Origin: Candidatus Sulfopaludibacter sp. SbA3 | GTDB lineage: Bacteria; Acidobacteriota; Terriglobia; Bryobacterales; Bryobacteraceae | Direction of reading: 5' to 3' | DNA: 64,000 nucleotides | Assembly: GCA_945861625.1 (NCBI GenBank) | Contig: CAMAVI010000002.1 | Span: 29,163-93,162 of the forward strand | Part shown: in pieces, positions 8,152-16,710 of the stretch | Layout of the letters: each line of letters starts with the position of its first letter | Position numbering within the stretch: the stretch's first letter is position 1 | Made by a program: the position numbers and the translations under genes | Notes under the pieces: model-generated | Told to the model about the DNA's origin: nothing | The model's input: only the letters and a program-made list of their open reading frames with translations | The model's database searches: none

Positions 8152-8912
8152 ACAAGCCGTCGCGACGAATGGTCATCGGGGCCACGGCCGGAGCCGCGGG
8201 TCTGGCTGCCGCGCGCCTGATCAGTAAATACGGAATGGTTCCACCGGATCACTACGGACCCTACGGTATTGGGCAGACGCTGACCTACGCGTCGCACCGG
8301 ATTCTGATGCCGAAGCAGACGCTGGCCCGCGAGTTTGACCGCAGCCAAATTTCGACAGTCGCTTCCGTGAATGGTCTGCCTCCCCCGACGGATGATTACA
8401 AGCGGATGGTCTCGAATGGTTTCGCCGATTGGCGGCTGACGGTGGACGGCATGGTGACGCGCCCGCTCACGCTTTCGCTCGCGGATCTCAAGGGCATGCC
8501 GGTGCGCAGCCACATCACGCATCAGGCTTGCGAGGAAGGCTGGTCTTTTATCGCTGAATCGACGGGCGTTCAACTCTCGCACATCTTGAACCTGGCGGGA
8601 GTTCTACCACAGGCCAAGTACGTCATGTTCTTCTCGATTCCAGAGAAAGGCGCGCCGCTCGGCAAGAAGTGGGGGAGCCTGGACATGGAAGACGCCGGGC
8701 ATCCGCAGACTCTGCTTGCCTATGGGATGAATGGCCAGGATCTTCCGCTCGACCATGGCGCTCCGCTGCGCGTCCGCGTCCCGCGCCAGCTCGGCTTCAA
8801 GAGCCTGAAGTTTCTGACGCGCCTCACGGTCACTGATACCGTGAAGCCCTACGGCAAAGGGTGGGGCTCGTCGTCTCCGGAGCGGGGCTTCTCCTGGTAC
8901 GGCGGAATTTAA
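8148..8912 (+). CDS. Tat-exported molybdopterin-dependent oxidoreductase (sulfite-oxidase/YedY fold)
   Basis: 254 residues with a twin-arginine signal (SRRMVIGATAGAAGL). The sulfite-oxidase-type molybdopterin domain is recognisable from WRLTVDGMV, LADLKGMP, the cysteine in THQACEEGW that would bind molybdenum (about 128), and the C-terminal GAPLRVRVPRQLGFKS and WYGGI ending. Such proteins pair with a b-type cytochrome, as here. MsrP/YedY acts on methionine sulfoxide; related enzymes act on sulfite. The substrate is open. The ATG overlaps the stop of the upstream gene. Confidence 0.87.
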   Translation: MNKPSRRMVIGATAGAAGLAAARLISKYGMVPPDHYGPYGIGQTLTYASHRILMPKQTLAREFDRSQISTVASVNGLPPPTDDYKRMVSNGFADWRLTVDGMVTRPLTLSLADLKGMPVRSHITHQACEEGWSFIAESTGVQLSHILNLAGVLPQAKYVMFFSIPEKGAPLGKKWGSLDMEDAGHPQTLLAYGMNGQDLPLDHGAPLRVRVPRQLGFKSLKFLTRLTVTDTVKPYGKGWGSSSPERGFSWYGGI

Positions 8913-8932
8913 AGCGCCACTGAGAGGAGTCC

Positions 8933-9616
8933 ATGCCCCGCATCCTGGTATTTGATGTAAACGAAACCCTTCTCGATTTGCGCGCGCTGGAGCCCCCGTT
9001 CGCGCGCCTGTTCGGCGACAAAGCCGTATTGATCGAGTGGTTCAATCAGGTCATCCTTTATGCGGAGGCCCTCACGCTTGCCGGAAATTACAAGAATTTC
9101 GGCGAAGTGGCGCGCGCCGCGCTGGAGATGACGGCCGCCGCGCACGGTAAGATGCTAGCCCCCGATGACGCCCAGCAGATCATCGGGGGAATCCGCAATC
9201 TTCCGCCTCACCCGGAGGTTCCCGAGAGCCTCGCTCGATTGAAAAGCGCGGGGTTCCAGATGGTCACGCTGACCAATTCGCCGCCCGCCGTCGTGGATGC
9301 GCAGATGGCCAGTGCTAAGTTGCAGCAATTCTTTGCGCGAAACTTCTCGGTGGATCCGGTTCGCAAGTATAAGCCGGCGCCGGAGGCGTATCAGATGGTC
9401 GCGCGCGAGTTTGGCGTCGGGACCAGTCAACTGCGCATGATCGCCGCGCACGCCTGGGACGTGGGCGGAGCCATGCAGGCGGGCTGCGCCGCCGCGTTTA
9501 TCGCGCGCCCTGGCAAAGCGCTCTTCCCCGCGTTCCCCAAGCCTGACATTGTTGGCCACGATCTTCGCGACGTGACTGAGGCGATCCTCCTCGCCGACCA
9601 GGGAAGTGGCCGCTGA
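8933..9616 (+). CDS. HAD-family haloacid dehalogenase type II
   Basis: 227 residues. HAD motif I FDVNETLLDL gives the nucleophile Asp8, motif II is LTNSPP (about 107), motif III Lys is in RKYKPAPEAY (about 145), and motif IV region is MIAAHAWDVGGA (about 168). The Asn-Glu-Thr after Asp and the AHAWDVxGA motif are typical of L-2-haloacid dehalogenases, although many relatives are general phosphatases. It starts 20 bp after the molybdoenzyme with GAGAGGAG upstream, so it may be cotranscribed. Confidence 0.87.
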   Translation: MPRILVFDVNETLLDLRALEPPFARLFGDKAVLIEWFNQVILYAEALTLAGNYKNFGEVARAALEMTAAAHGKMLAPDDAQQIIGGIRNLPPHPEVPESLARLKSAGFQMVTLTNSPPAVVDAQMASAKLQQFFARNFSVDPVRKYKPAPEAYQMVAREFGVGTSQLRMIAAHAWDVGGAMQAGCAAAFIARPGKALFPAFPKPDIVGHDLRDVTEAILLADQGSGR

Positions 9617-9619
9617 GCG

Positions 9620-10954
9620 TTACAAGAACGCCAGTTTCGGTGTGCTGAAGTTGGCCAGATTCGGAAACACCGATGTGAGGCTCATGTCCTGGACGCCGAA
9701 CCAGGACGCCATGGTCGCCGCGTATTGATCCAGTGAAGTGGTCGGCAGCCATACACCCCGGTTGCTGACATCACTTGGTCCTTGTAATTGCAGCGTCGGA
9801 AAGGTTCCGTACGCCTCGTTGCCGTGAACCGGTCCGCCAATAACGAAATGATGGCCGCCCCACGCGTGGTCGCTGCCCGCCGTGGCGCTGGCGTTGCCGG
9901 TGCGGCTGAACTCGGATTCAGTAAACGTCACGACGTTCGGCTCTATCCCGAGTTCGGCCAACGCCGTCTGGAACGCGCCCACCGCGCCATCCAACTGTTG
10001 CAGCAGAGGGTCCTGATCGGCCACCAGGCTACTGTGGTTGTCGAAGCCACCCATGCTGGCGAAAAAGATTTGCCGGTCCATGCCCAACGCGCCGCGCACC
10101 TGAATGATCTTCGCCACTTGCAGCAACTGCTGCCCTAGTCCTGTATTGGGGAAAACCGTGGCGAGTGGCGTGCCGCTGGCGAGCGCCTGGTTGATCTCCT
10201 GAGCCGCTTCTACCGCGTTGCTCAGCACGCCGTTCGCCGAGCCGATGAGTTGCACTCCGGAATCGAACGTGAGAATTTGCTGCATCGCGGCGAACCGCGC
10301 GTCTGACGCCGCCTGGCTTCCGAAGGTATCCAGCCCGAAGTTGGAGCCCGGCGAGATGTTGACGCCCGTGGTGACGGCTCCCGCGAGCAGGGACGCATTG
10401 CCCGCCACGGAGACGCCCGGCGGGAACGGCGCGTTGGGCGCAAGAATATCGTTGATGCGCCCCCCCCATCCAGTGCCTCCCGCTACTGTGGGATTGGAAG
10501 TTTGCCATTGCGATTGCTGATCGGAGTGCGAGTAGAGATTGCGCGGCAGGGAAACGCCGCTCTGGTATTCGGCCTTCGTCGTCGGCCGGACCAGCGTGCC
10601 TACATTGAAAACCATCGCGGCTTTGCCCGCGTTGTAGAGATTGCGGACGTTGAGCAGCCGCGGGTGCAGACCATAGACCGTTCCTCCCTGCGCATTCACC
10701 TGGAGCAGGGAGCCTTGCGCGAGTGACAGTGCGGGGCCCCGCACGCTGGTATAGGCGTTATATCCGGTGGTGCTGGCCGGAATCACCATGTTATTGGCAT
10801 CGTTGCCTCCGAACATGAATACGCACACCAGGGCCTTGTACGTAGACGTGCTCTGCGCGTTGGCGCTCATCAAGCCGAGGCGCGTTACGTGCGCTGCCGC
10901 GCCCGCGGCGCCTAAAGCACAGCAGCGTTTCAGAAATTGTCTGCGGGTTCGCAT
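9620..10954 (-). CDS. DUF1501 exported protein
   Basis: 444 residues with a Tat signal (TRRQFLKRCCALGAAGAAAH) and the DUF1501 pattern: LVCVFMFGGNDANNMVIP near the N-terminus, RNLYSHSDQQSQWQ in the middle and FTESEFSRTGN followed by SDHAWGGHHFVIGG. These proteins belong to the alkaline-phosphatase/sulfatase-like fold group and are nearly always next to a DUF1800 gene, as here (20 bp upstream). Function unknown; surface or periplasmic roles have been proposed for the pair. Confidence 0.9.
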   Translation of the reverse strand: MRTRRQFLKRCCALGAAGAAAHVTRLGLMSANAQSTSTYKALVCVFMFGGNDANNMVIPASTTGYNAYTSVRGPALSLAQGSLLQVNAQGGTVYGLHPRLLNVRNLYNAGKAAMVFNVGTLVRPTTKAEYQSGVSLPRNLYSHSDQQSQWQTSNPTVAGGTGWGGRINDILAPNAPFPPGVSVAGNASLLAGAVTTGVNISPGSNFGLDTFGSQAASDARFAAMQQILTFDSGVQLIGSANGVLSNAVEAAQEINQALASGTPLATVFPNTGLGQQLLQVAKIIQVRGALGMDRQIFFASMGGFDNHSSLVADQDPLLQQLDGAVGAFQTALAELGIEPNVVTFTESEFSRTGNASATAGSDHAWGGHHFVIGGPVHGNEAYGTFPTLQLQGPSDVSNRGVWLPTTSLDQYAATMASWFGVQDMSLTSVFPNLANFSTPKLAFL

Positions 10955-10974
10955 GGAAAGTGTCTCCTGAGGAA

Positions 10975-13386
10975 TTAGTGTTCGACCTGATACTGCATGG
11001 CTGTGACGGCGAGATAGATCGCCGTCTGGACGCGCTCTTCGTTTCGCGTGGTTGCTCCCAGCGCGGTGAGGATGGCCTGCTTCATTTCCTGGGGCATCAC
11101 GCCGCCCATGATGCGGGCGTTAACCAGATCGGCCAGAGCGTCCGCGTTCCCGGCCACGCTCAGGTACGGACTGTAGTCAACCGTAACCTCCGATCCGAAG
11201 CCGCCCCTCAGTAGCGTTGCGGCGAAATTGGTGCGGGTCATCGCCGTTGCGGTCGTCCAGATCTGCATTTCGGGCGCGAAGAGCGATCCGGCCCGGAAAT
11301 TCGGCGAGTAGTAGTTGAACACGCTGGGCGCGAACCAGATCCGCTGGGACAGGCTTTGCGAGAAGTCGGTGAGGAAAGGGTGATCCACGATGGACGCGCC
11401 CAAGGCACGCGTCAGGGCCGCCAGGAATAGCGCCGGTTCGGAGAATTTTCCGGACGTGGCCGTCCCGTTGGCGGCCTCCGGATGCAAGAGAATCGCCCGC
11501 ACCACGGCGCTCAAATCCCCGCGCACGCCCTGCCCGTTGTTGTTGAATACGGCGGTGATGTCAGAGATGTAGGCCGGGCTGGGGTTGGATTTCACAAGCT
11601 TTTGGATCAACTGCCGGGACAGGAACGGACCCACGTTGTGATGGCCAAAAATCACAGTGAGCGCCTGCTCGAGATCCTGCCGCGCGGTCTGCCCGGACGG
11701 GAATGGCGTTCCCAGAAACATCTTCGCGCCCGTATCGTGATATTGCCCGACTGGTTTCATGGGACCCTCGTAGTAGCGCGGATTCAGCGAAACTGGATCG
11801 GTGGCGTTGGCATCGCCGTAGGTCCAACCGGTGAGCGCGCGGGAGAGATCGGCAATGTCGGATTGCGTATAGGTGGGTACCGGTACACCGGTGTTGAGTA
11901 TGGGCGTGCCGTCATTGTTCAGCTCTTGCAATCCGATCGAGAGAAGCTGCATCCATTCCCGCGAGTAGTTCTCGTTGGGCATGGTCGTGCTGGTGGCCTT
12001 CTTGTTATTCACCATGTCGAGAAACTCGCCCATGGCGGGGCTGAGCGTAACGGCGCGCATCAGATCCTTCACGTTGCCGAATGCACCCTCTTCCAGCATG
12101 CGGAGGTAGGGAACCATGGCATGCGTGTTGTCCACTTTCACAGCCGAGACTACGAAGATCTGGCTCAGCGCCCACGCCACTCTCTGACGCAACTGATCCT
12201 GGCCTTGCACCGCGTTCTGGAAGAATTGCTCCGAGACCAGTTCCATGTTGGGCATGTCGATCAGCGTGTCGGGATAGGGAGTCGGCGCCAAAGCAAACTG
12301 CTCATCGAGGAATGCCGCCTTGCCCACTTGCACCACGTGGTTGACCAGCGTCATGTTGGGTCCGAAGGTGGATTGACGCAGGAAACGGAATGCCTCTCTT
12401 TGTTCCGGCGTGAGCGGCGTTACGGAAGCGCTGGGGGTGGCGTTGGTTTCGTTGGACGTCGGGCCAATACCCACGCTGTTTACGGCTGCCAGCTTGTAGA
12501 AATACCGGACGCCATTGGGCAATCCCGTGTCCGCGTACGTCGTGCCGGTGATCAGAGTCTTCACGGGTATCGCGGCTTCTCCGCCCGCGGTGGTTCCACG
12601 GTAGAGGTTGTAGCTGGCGGCCCCCGCCGAGGCAACCCAGGTGAGGGTAATTTTCTGATCACCCGCCGCGGCCCCGAGTTGTGTGGGCGCCGGCGGAACC
12701 GTGGGCGCCGCCACCGGCGTCGCGCTGGTTTCATTGGATGGGGTGCTTGCCCCGACGGCATTGACCGCGGCCAGCTTGTAGAAATACAGCACGCCGTTGG
12801 TCAATCCCGTATCCGCGTACGTCGTGCCGGCAATCAGAGTCTTTACGGGTGTTACTCCTTCTCCGCCCGCGGTGGTTCCACGGTACAGGTTGTAGCTGGT
12901 TGCTCCCGCGACGGCGGCCCACGTAAGGGCAATTTTCTGATCCCCTGCCGCGGCGGCCAGTTGCGTGGGCGCTGGCGGAACGGTGGGAGGCGCCACGGGT
13001 GTCGCGCTCGCTTCGTTAGAAAGGGGGCTGGTTCCAAACGAATTCACGGCGGCAATCTTGAAGTAGTACTTGGTTCCGTTAGTGAGTCCTGTTTTCGTGA
13101 ACGTGATTGCCGTGATGTTGGTCGCGACCGGCGTCGGATCTTCACCATTCGTGCTTGTGCCCATGTAGACGTTGTAGGAATTGGCCCGTTTCACGCTGCC
13201 CCAGGTGAGGACAACTTGTTTGTCGCCAGCCGAGGCACCGAGGTTCGCGGAGGCGGCCGGCGGAGTCCGCCCGGCGCCACTGCCGTTAGGATTATTGGAA
13301 CCGCTGTTGTTACTGTTAGCGCCCGAAGCGATGAGGGCACAGGCGAGCACTGCGGCTGCCACGACGGCGTTGGTCCTAATCTTCAC
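10975..13386 (-). CDS. DUF1800 protein with three fibronectin type III domains
   Basis: 803 residues, first gene of the DUF1800-DUF1501 operon. A signal peptide (VVAAAVLACALIASGA) precedes a Ser/Asn/Gly-rich linker and three tandem Fn3 domains (about 45-135, 140-230, 235-325). The second and third are close copies, sharing TSYNLYRGTTAGGE-like and FYKLAAVN blocks, which is also visible in the DNA. The DUF1800 part (about 330-803) starts AFRFLRQSTFGP and contains RVAWALSQIFVVS, ENYSREWMQLLSIG and GQYHDTGAKMFLG. Signal and adhesion-type repeats suggest a secreted or cell-surface protein. Confidence 0.9.
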   Translation of the reverse strand: MKIRTNAVVAAAVLACALIASGANSNNSGSNNPNGSGAGRTPPAASANLGASAGDKQVVLTWGSVKRANSYNVYMGTSTNGEDPTPVATNITAITFTKTGLTNGTKYYFKIAAVNSFGTSPLSNEASATPVAPPTVPPAPTQLAAAAGDQKIALTWAAVAGATSYNLYRGTTAGGEGVTPVKTLIAGTTYADTGLTNGVLYFYKLAAVNAVGASTPSNETSATPVAAPTVPPAPTQLGAAAGDQKITLTWVASAGAASYNLYRGTTAGGEAAIPVKTLITGTTYADTGLPNGVRYFYKLAAVNSVGIGPTSNETNATPSASVTPLTPEQREAFRFLRQSTFGPNMTLVNHVVQVGKAAFLDEQFALAPTPYPDTLIDMPNMELVSEQFFQNAVQGQDQLRQRVAWALSQIFVVSAVKVDNTHAMVPYLRMLEEGAFGNVKDLMRAVTLSPAMGEFLDMVNNKKATSTTMPNENYSREWMQLLSIGLQELNNDGTPILNTGVPVPTYTQSDIADLSRALTGWTYGDANATDPVSLNPRYYEGPMKPVGQYHDTGAKMFLGTPFPSGQTARQDLEQALTVIFGHHNVGPFLSRQLIQKLVKSNPSPAYISDITAVFNNNGQGVRGDLSAVVRAILLHPEAANGTATSGKFSEPALFLAALTRALGASIVDHPFLTDFSQSLSQRIWFAPSVFNYYSPNFRAGSLFAPEMQIWTTATAMTRTNFAATLLRGGFGSEVTVDYSPYLSVAGNADALADLVNARIMGGVMPQEMKQAILTALGATTRNEERVQTAIYLAVTAMQYQVEH

Positions 13387-13649
13387 GCGTTGTTCTCCTC
13401 TTTCTGACGGAAAATGCTTCCACCGGCCATGCGCCGATAAGGAAGCTTATCCCGCGAGCGGCGTGCAAGAAATTGGAAGAACAACCTGCTATAGAACCAA
13501 AAGTCGCTTAGTACTGGGCCGGGATTTGTGAGCTTACTACGCCTAAGACCGACCTACTTATGACCTGGTCTTACAATAGGGAAAGCCGCACTCGACGAGG
13601 CAGATTGATGTCTGCTGAAGCTTAGGAATGTTTCACTTCGGGCGGATGT
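13387..13649. other. intergenic region without a recognisable gene
   Basis: Between the DUF1800 start and the hydrolase remnant. It should contain the minus-strand promoter and leader of the DUF1800-DUF1501 operon, with a CCTCTTT complement of a ribosome site near 13391-13397. No convincing promoter, RNA or repeat was seen. Confidence 0.4.
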
Positions 13650-13951
13650 TTGATCAGCTACACGCTGCATTCGGCTTCCAGCTCTCCGCGCCGCATCGCG
13701 CTGGCTCACTCGCTGGGGCTTGATCGCAGCTTGTGGGATCTTGTTGTTTCCGTGATCGATGATCAGGCCTCGCTGCTGGTGCCATCATCGTGGGAGACCA
13801 GGACCCCGCGACACCCGTCGTCGCATCGGAGTTCCCGCACGCGGGCATTCCCGGCTCAAAGCTCGTGGTCTTGAAAGGGCGCCATCTCACGCCTCTGGAA
13901 CGCCCCGCTGAAGTGGCGGCGGCCCTGCTGGAAATTGCGGGCCGGGGCTAG
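13650..13951 (+). pseudogene. decayed alpha/beta hydrolase (3-oxoadipate enol-lactonase-like), internal deletion
   Basis: Two ends of one hydrolase are visible in different frames. The first 40 codons read like the N-terminus of a PcaD-type enzyme (ISYTLHSA, then LAHSLGLDRSLWD). From 13781, in another frame, the sequence reads AIIVGDQDPATPVV, then LKGRHLTPLERP and AALLEIAG up to TAG 13949-13951, which is the C-terminal Asp/His region of the same family. About 180 central residues, including the nucleophile elbow, are missing. The remnant ends tail to tail with the intact hydrolase downstream, their stop codons overlapping. Confidence 0.65.
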
Positions 13952-15072
13952 TACCCCAAACGCTGCATCCCCTCTGGCTGTCCGTTGACCGTTGTCGATG
14001 TCAGCCACTCCAGTGACGCGCGGAACATCAGCATATGGTTCTTCTCCCACATCGCATTGTGCGAGGAACAAGCCAGATCAATGAACACTTTCTTCGCCGC
14101 CCCGATGTCCTGATACAGATCCCGTACGCGGTCGGGCAAAACCTGTTTATCGTGCGCGCCCGTAATCATGAGCGTCGGCACCTGCATCTTGGAGACGATC
14201 GACTGATTCCATCCCCACGTGGGCACCGTGGGCACACGGCGCACGCCGGTGCCCCAGGCGGCTCCCTGTGGATCTGACAGGACCATCTCGGTCCACACGG
14301 TCTCGCTCGTCGCGGGTTGATATTGTTCCGCGCAGCCAACCTGGCGATCCCAGTTGGCGACGAACTCCGCGCGCGACTGTGTGTTCATGGGTGCCGCGGT
14401 GAACGCGCCTGCCGGCTGCTCCAGCGGCATTGCGCGATTGTAGGCCGGGGCCAGCAGAACCAGTTTCAAGACTCTTTCCGGATGACGCGCCGCATAGCCG
14501 CCGGCGCGCGGCCCCCCTTGCGACCATCCCAGAAGACTGACCCTGTCCACATGCCGCAGCGCGCGAATGTGATTCACCACGGCGTCGATGTCATCCCAAT
14601 CGGATGCGATGGTGGTAAGCGGCCGGGCATTGCGTGGGCTGCACGGGGAGGGAATCAGGCTGGGAATCAACGCCACCTGCTGCTCCTTGGAAAGATTGCA
14701 GGGATCGTTCATGGCCTCCGGCCGCGTCGAGCGTCCGTAGCCGGTCATGTCCATCGAAAAGACGTCGAAGCCGGCACGCGCCAGAAAGCCCATCCAACTG
14801 TAGTCCTGATGAGGCACGTCAAAGGCCACTTCCGCCGGCGTTCCCGCGCCGTGCACGAACAACGCGACGCGGTCGTTCGGCGTCGCGCCGCGCAAGCTCA
14901 TTCCAGCTTGCACCAGCTCGCGAACGTAAATGGTGGTTGTCTGCCCGCTCGCCGCGGGCGCAGTCGAGCGCATGGATACGTAATGATCCAAGCTCAAAAC
15001 GCGCTGGCCATCGTCGGCGTAAGCAATCGACATGAACATGGTGGCCATGCTGAGCAGCACGAAACTTCGCAT
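13948..15072 (-). CDS. exported alpha/beta hydrolase
   Basis: 374 residues with a signal peptide (RSFVLLSMATMFMSIAYA). The oxyanion region is LFVHGAGTP, the nucleophile elbow is LLGWSQGGPRAG (Ser about 201), the acid is in TGAHDKQVLP, and the base is in CSSHNAMW near the C-terminus, so the catalytic triad looks complete. A lid insertion with extra cysteines (DPCNLSK, IPSPCSPRN) may form a disulfide. Substrate unknown. It stands alone, between a pseudogene and the cupin terminator. Confidence 0.85.
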   Translation of the reverse strand: MRSFVLLSMATMFMSIAYADDGQRVLSLDHYVSMRSTAPAASGQTTTIYVRELVQAGMSLRGATPNDRVALFVHGAGTPAEVAFDVPHQDYSWMGFLARAGFDVFSMDMTGYGRSTRPEAMNDPCNLSKEQQVALIPSLIPSPCSPRNARPLTTIASDWDDIDAVVNHIRALRHVDRVSLLGWSQGGPRAGGYAARHPERVLKLVLLAPAYNRAMPLEQPAGAFTAAPMNTQSRAEFVANWDRQVGCAEQYQPATSETVWTEMVLSDPQGAAWGTGVRRVPTVPTWGWNQSIVSKMQVPTLMITGAHDKQVLPDRVRDLYQDIGAAKKVFIDLACSSHNAMWEKNHMLMFRASLEWLTSTTVNGQPEGMQRLGY

Positions 15073-15130
15073 GCAGCCATCGTACCTCAGTTAGTTGTGT
15101 TCACCGCGGGCCGATCCGGTAACCGACAAC

Positions 15131-15180
15131 CAAAAAAACAAGGCCCCTTACGATCCGGATCAGGATCTGAGGGGCCTCGA
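15131..15180 (-). terminator. terminator of the duplicated cupin gene
   Basis: On the minus strand, an AGGCCCCT/AGGGGCCT outer stem (15173-15180 with 15141-15148 region) with an additional GATCC/GGATC pairing in the loop, followed by TGTTTTTTTG. It lies about 18 bp beyond the stop of the cupin gene. Confidence 0.85.
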
Positions 15181-15197
15181 AAAACCGCGGTGAATTT

Positions 15198-16040
15198 CTA
15201 CTTGGGAACTTTGACCGTGTAGTACACGATCGACCCGGAAACGGCCTTGTGCCAGTGCGGAACGCCCGCCGGGACCACGACCACATCGCCCTTGCTGAGC
15301 TGACGGGTTTCGCCGCCCTCTACGCCGGTGCCCTTGATCTCGCCGGGAGCCGTCGTCTTGCCGCCCACCACCGTTCCGCCGCTCACGAACGTGGACCCGC
15401 CTTCCATCACCATGAACACGTCGGCGACGTTCTCGTGGATTTCGGATTCACCTGGCGTGTTGCGCTGATTGCCAACCACGCGGATCGGCGTCGTGGCGAT
15501 CCGGCCGGCGTTGCCACCCTCCCGTTTGCCGAACGCCACGTTCACTTTGTCGTGGGGGACATAAACCGCTTCTCCGCCACCCGGCGCCGCGGCCGACTTC
15601 GGCACTTTCACCGTGTAATAGGTGATCGACTTGGCAACTTCTTTGTGCCAGTGAGCCACGCCCGCCGGAACGATCACGACGTCGCCCTTGCTCAGTTGAA
15701 CTGTCTTGCCACCCTGGACGCCCGTACCTTTGATCTCGCCGGGAGCCGTGGTCTTGCCGCCGGTCACGGTTCCGCCCATCACAAACGTGGAGCCGCCTTC
15801 CATCACCATAAAAACGTCGGCGACGTTCTCGTGGATTTCAGATTCGCCGGGCTTGCTGCGCGTGTTGCCAACCGTGCGGATCGGCGAGCCGGTGATCGAT
15901 CCCGTGTTGCCCGCTCCCCTGGCTCCAAAAGTCGCATTGACTTTGTTGTGGTCCACGTAAATCGCCGGCGCGGAAACGCCAGCTCCGGTCATCACGATAG
16001 CCATCGCGAGCAGCGCCGCGAGCGCGATTACAGATTTCAT
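15198..16040 (-). CDS. exported double-cupin protein from an internal duplication
   Basis: 280 residues from ATG 16040, which follows AAGGGGA at normal distance; a signal peptide (SVIALAALLAMAIVMTGAGVSA) follows. The rest is two nearly identical cupin domains (about 30-150 and 160-280). Each contains GESEIHENVADVFMVMEGGS, TTAPGEIKGTGV, and VVPAGVxHWHK, giving a probable metal site from the HEN and HWH histidines and Glu. The two halves also match strongly in DNA, so the duplication is recent or kept homogeneous. Function unknown. Confidence 0.85.
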   Translation of the reverse strand: MKSVIALAALLAMAIVMTGAGVSAPAIYVDHNKVNATFGARGAGNTGSITGSPIRTVGNTRSKPGESEIHENVADVFMVMEGGSTFVMGGTVTGGKTTAPGEIKGTGVQGGKTVQLSKGDVVIVPAGVAHWHKEVAKSITYYTVKVPKSAAAPGGGEAVYVPHDKVNVAFGKREGGNAGRIATTPIRVVGNQRNTPGESEIHENVADVFMVMEGGSTFVSGGTVVGGKTTAPGEIKGTGVEGGETRQLSKGDVVVVPAGVPHWHKAVSGSIVYYTVKVPK

Positions 16041-16110
16041 AAAGTATCCCCTTCCATCCAACTGCCAATCTCTTGCGGCAGCGACTCCAAAATTATACCC
16101 CAGGCGTTGT

Positions 16111-16710
16111 TCAGACGTGTCTCACCACGCCGGCCGTTGTCAGCATTCCGCCTAGTGCCACGAACGCCGCCGCCATTTCCTTGACGGCGGAATCGCTCAG
16201 TCCCCGCACAGCGTCCGTAACGAGTACCACGCGTTTTCCGGTCTTGAGTAGCCCCTCTGCCGCGAATTTGACGCAGACATCCGCGGCCACACCATAGACG
16301 ACGTACCGTTCGGCACCCAACTGATCCAGGATCGCCTGCAAGTTCATGGCTGTGAAGCAATCCAGCGCCTGCTTTTCGAGCAATATCTGCTGTGCGCCGT
16401 CGATCGCGATTCCGCTCGGCCGGTTACCGACGACAACCCTGCGCTCGAGCAGCGTCGATGCCGGTTTCTGCTGCCCGATGGTCCCGGCGACGCAATGCGC
16501 GGGCCACGATTCAAATTCAGGATCGTTTTCGGCATGCGCGTCCATGGTGGAAATGACGGGAACTCCGCGCGCCCCGGCAAACCGGTTCAGCGACGCGATC
16601 TGCTCAACGATCCTCTCCGCGCCTGGTACATACAGCGCCCCGGCGGGATATAGGAAGTCGAGTTGCGTGTCGATATCAAAGAACACCGTGTCAAAGAACA
16701 CCGTTTTCAT
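16111..16710 (-). CDS. pncA: nicotinamidase (isochorismatase family)
   Basis: 199 residues; hydrolyses nicotinamide to nicotinate, supplying the downstream-pathway enzyme encoded just before it. The cysteine hydrolase triad is visible: Asp in DIDTQLDF (about 14), Lys in LLEKQALDCF (about 112) and Cys in GVAADVCVKF. DAHAEND supplies metal-site residues. The start overlaps the pncB stop (ATGA). The N-terminus carries a duplicated TVFFD, from a 15-bp tandem repeat at 16676-16705, so the enzyme is five residues longer there than expected. Confidence 0.87.
   Translation of the reverse strand: MKTVFFDTVFFDIDTQLDFLYPAGALYVPGAERIVEQIASLNRFAGARGVPVISTMDAHAENDPEFESWPAHCVAGTIGQQKPASTLLERRVVVGNRPSGIAIDGAQQILLEKQALDCFTAMNLQAILDQLGAERYVVYGVAADVCVKFAAEGLLKTGKRVVLVTDAVRGLSDSAVKEMAAAFVALGGMLTTAGVVRHV
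16676..16705 (-). repeat. 15-bp tandem duplication in the pncA start region
   Basis: Two adjacent 15-bp units (16676-16690 and 16691-16705), differing at one base, encode TVFFD twice at the pncA N-terminus. The frame is kept. Confidence 0.85.

Noticed and set aside
11482..13407. 641-codon open frame on the plus strand
   Set aside because: It is antisense to the DUF1800 gene; product is rich in Gly/Arg/His with no domain, as expected from high-GC codon position bias.
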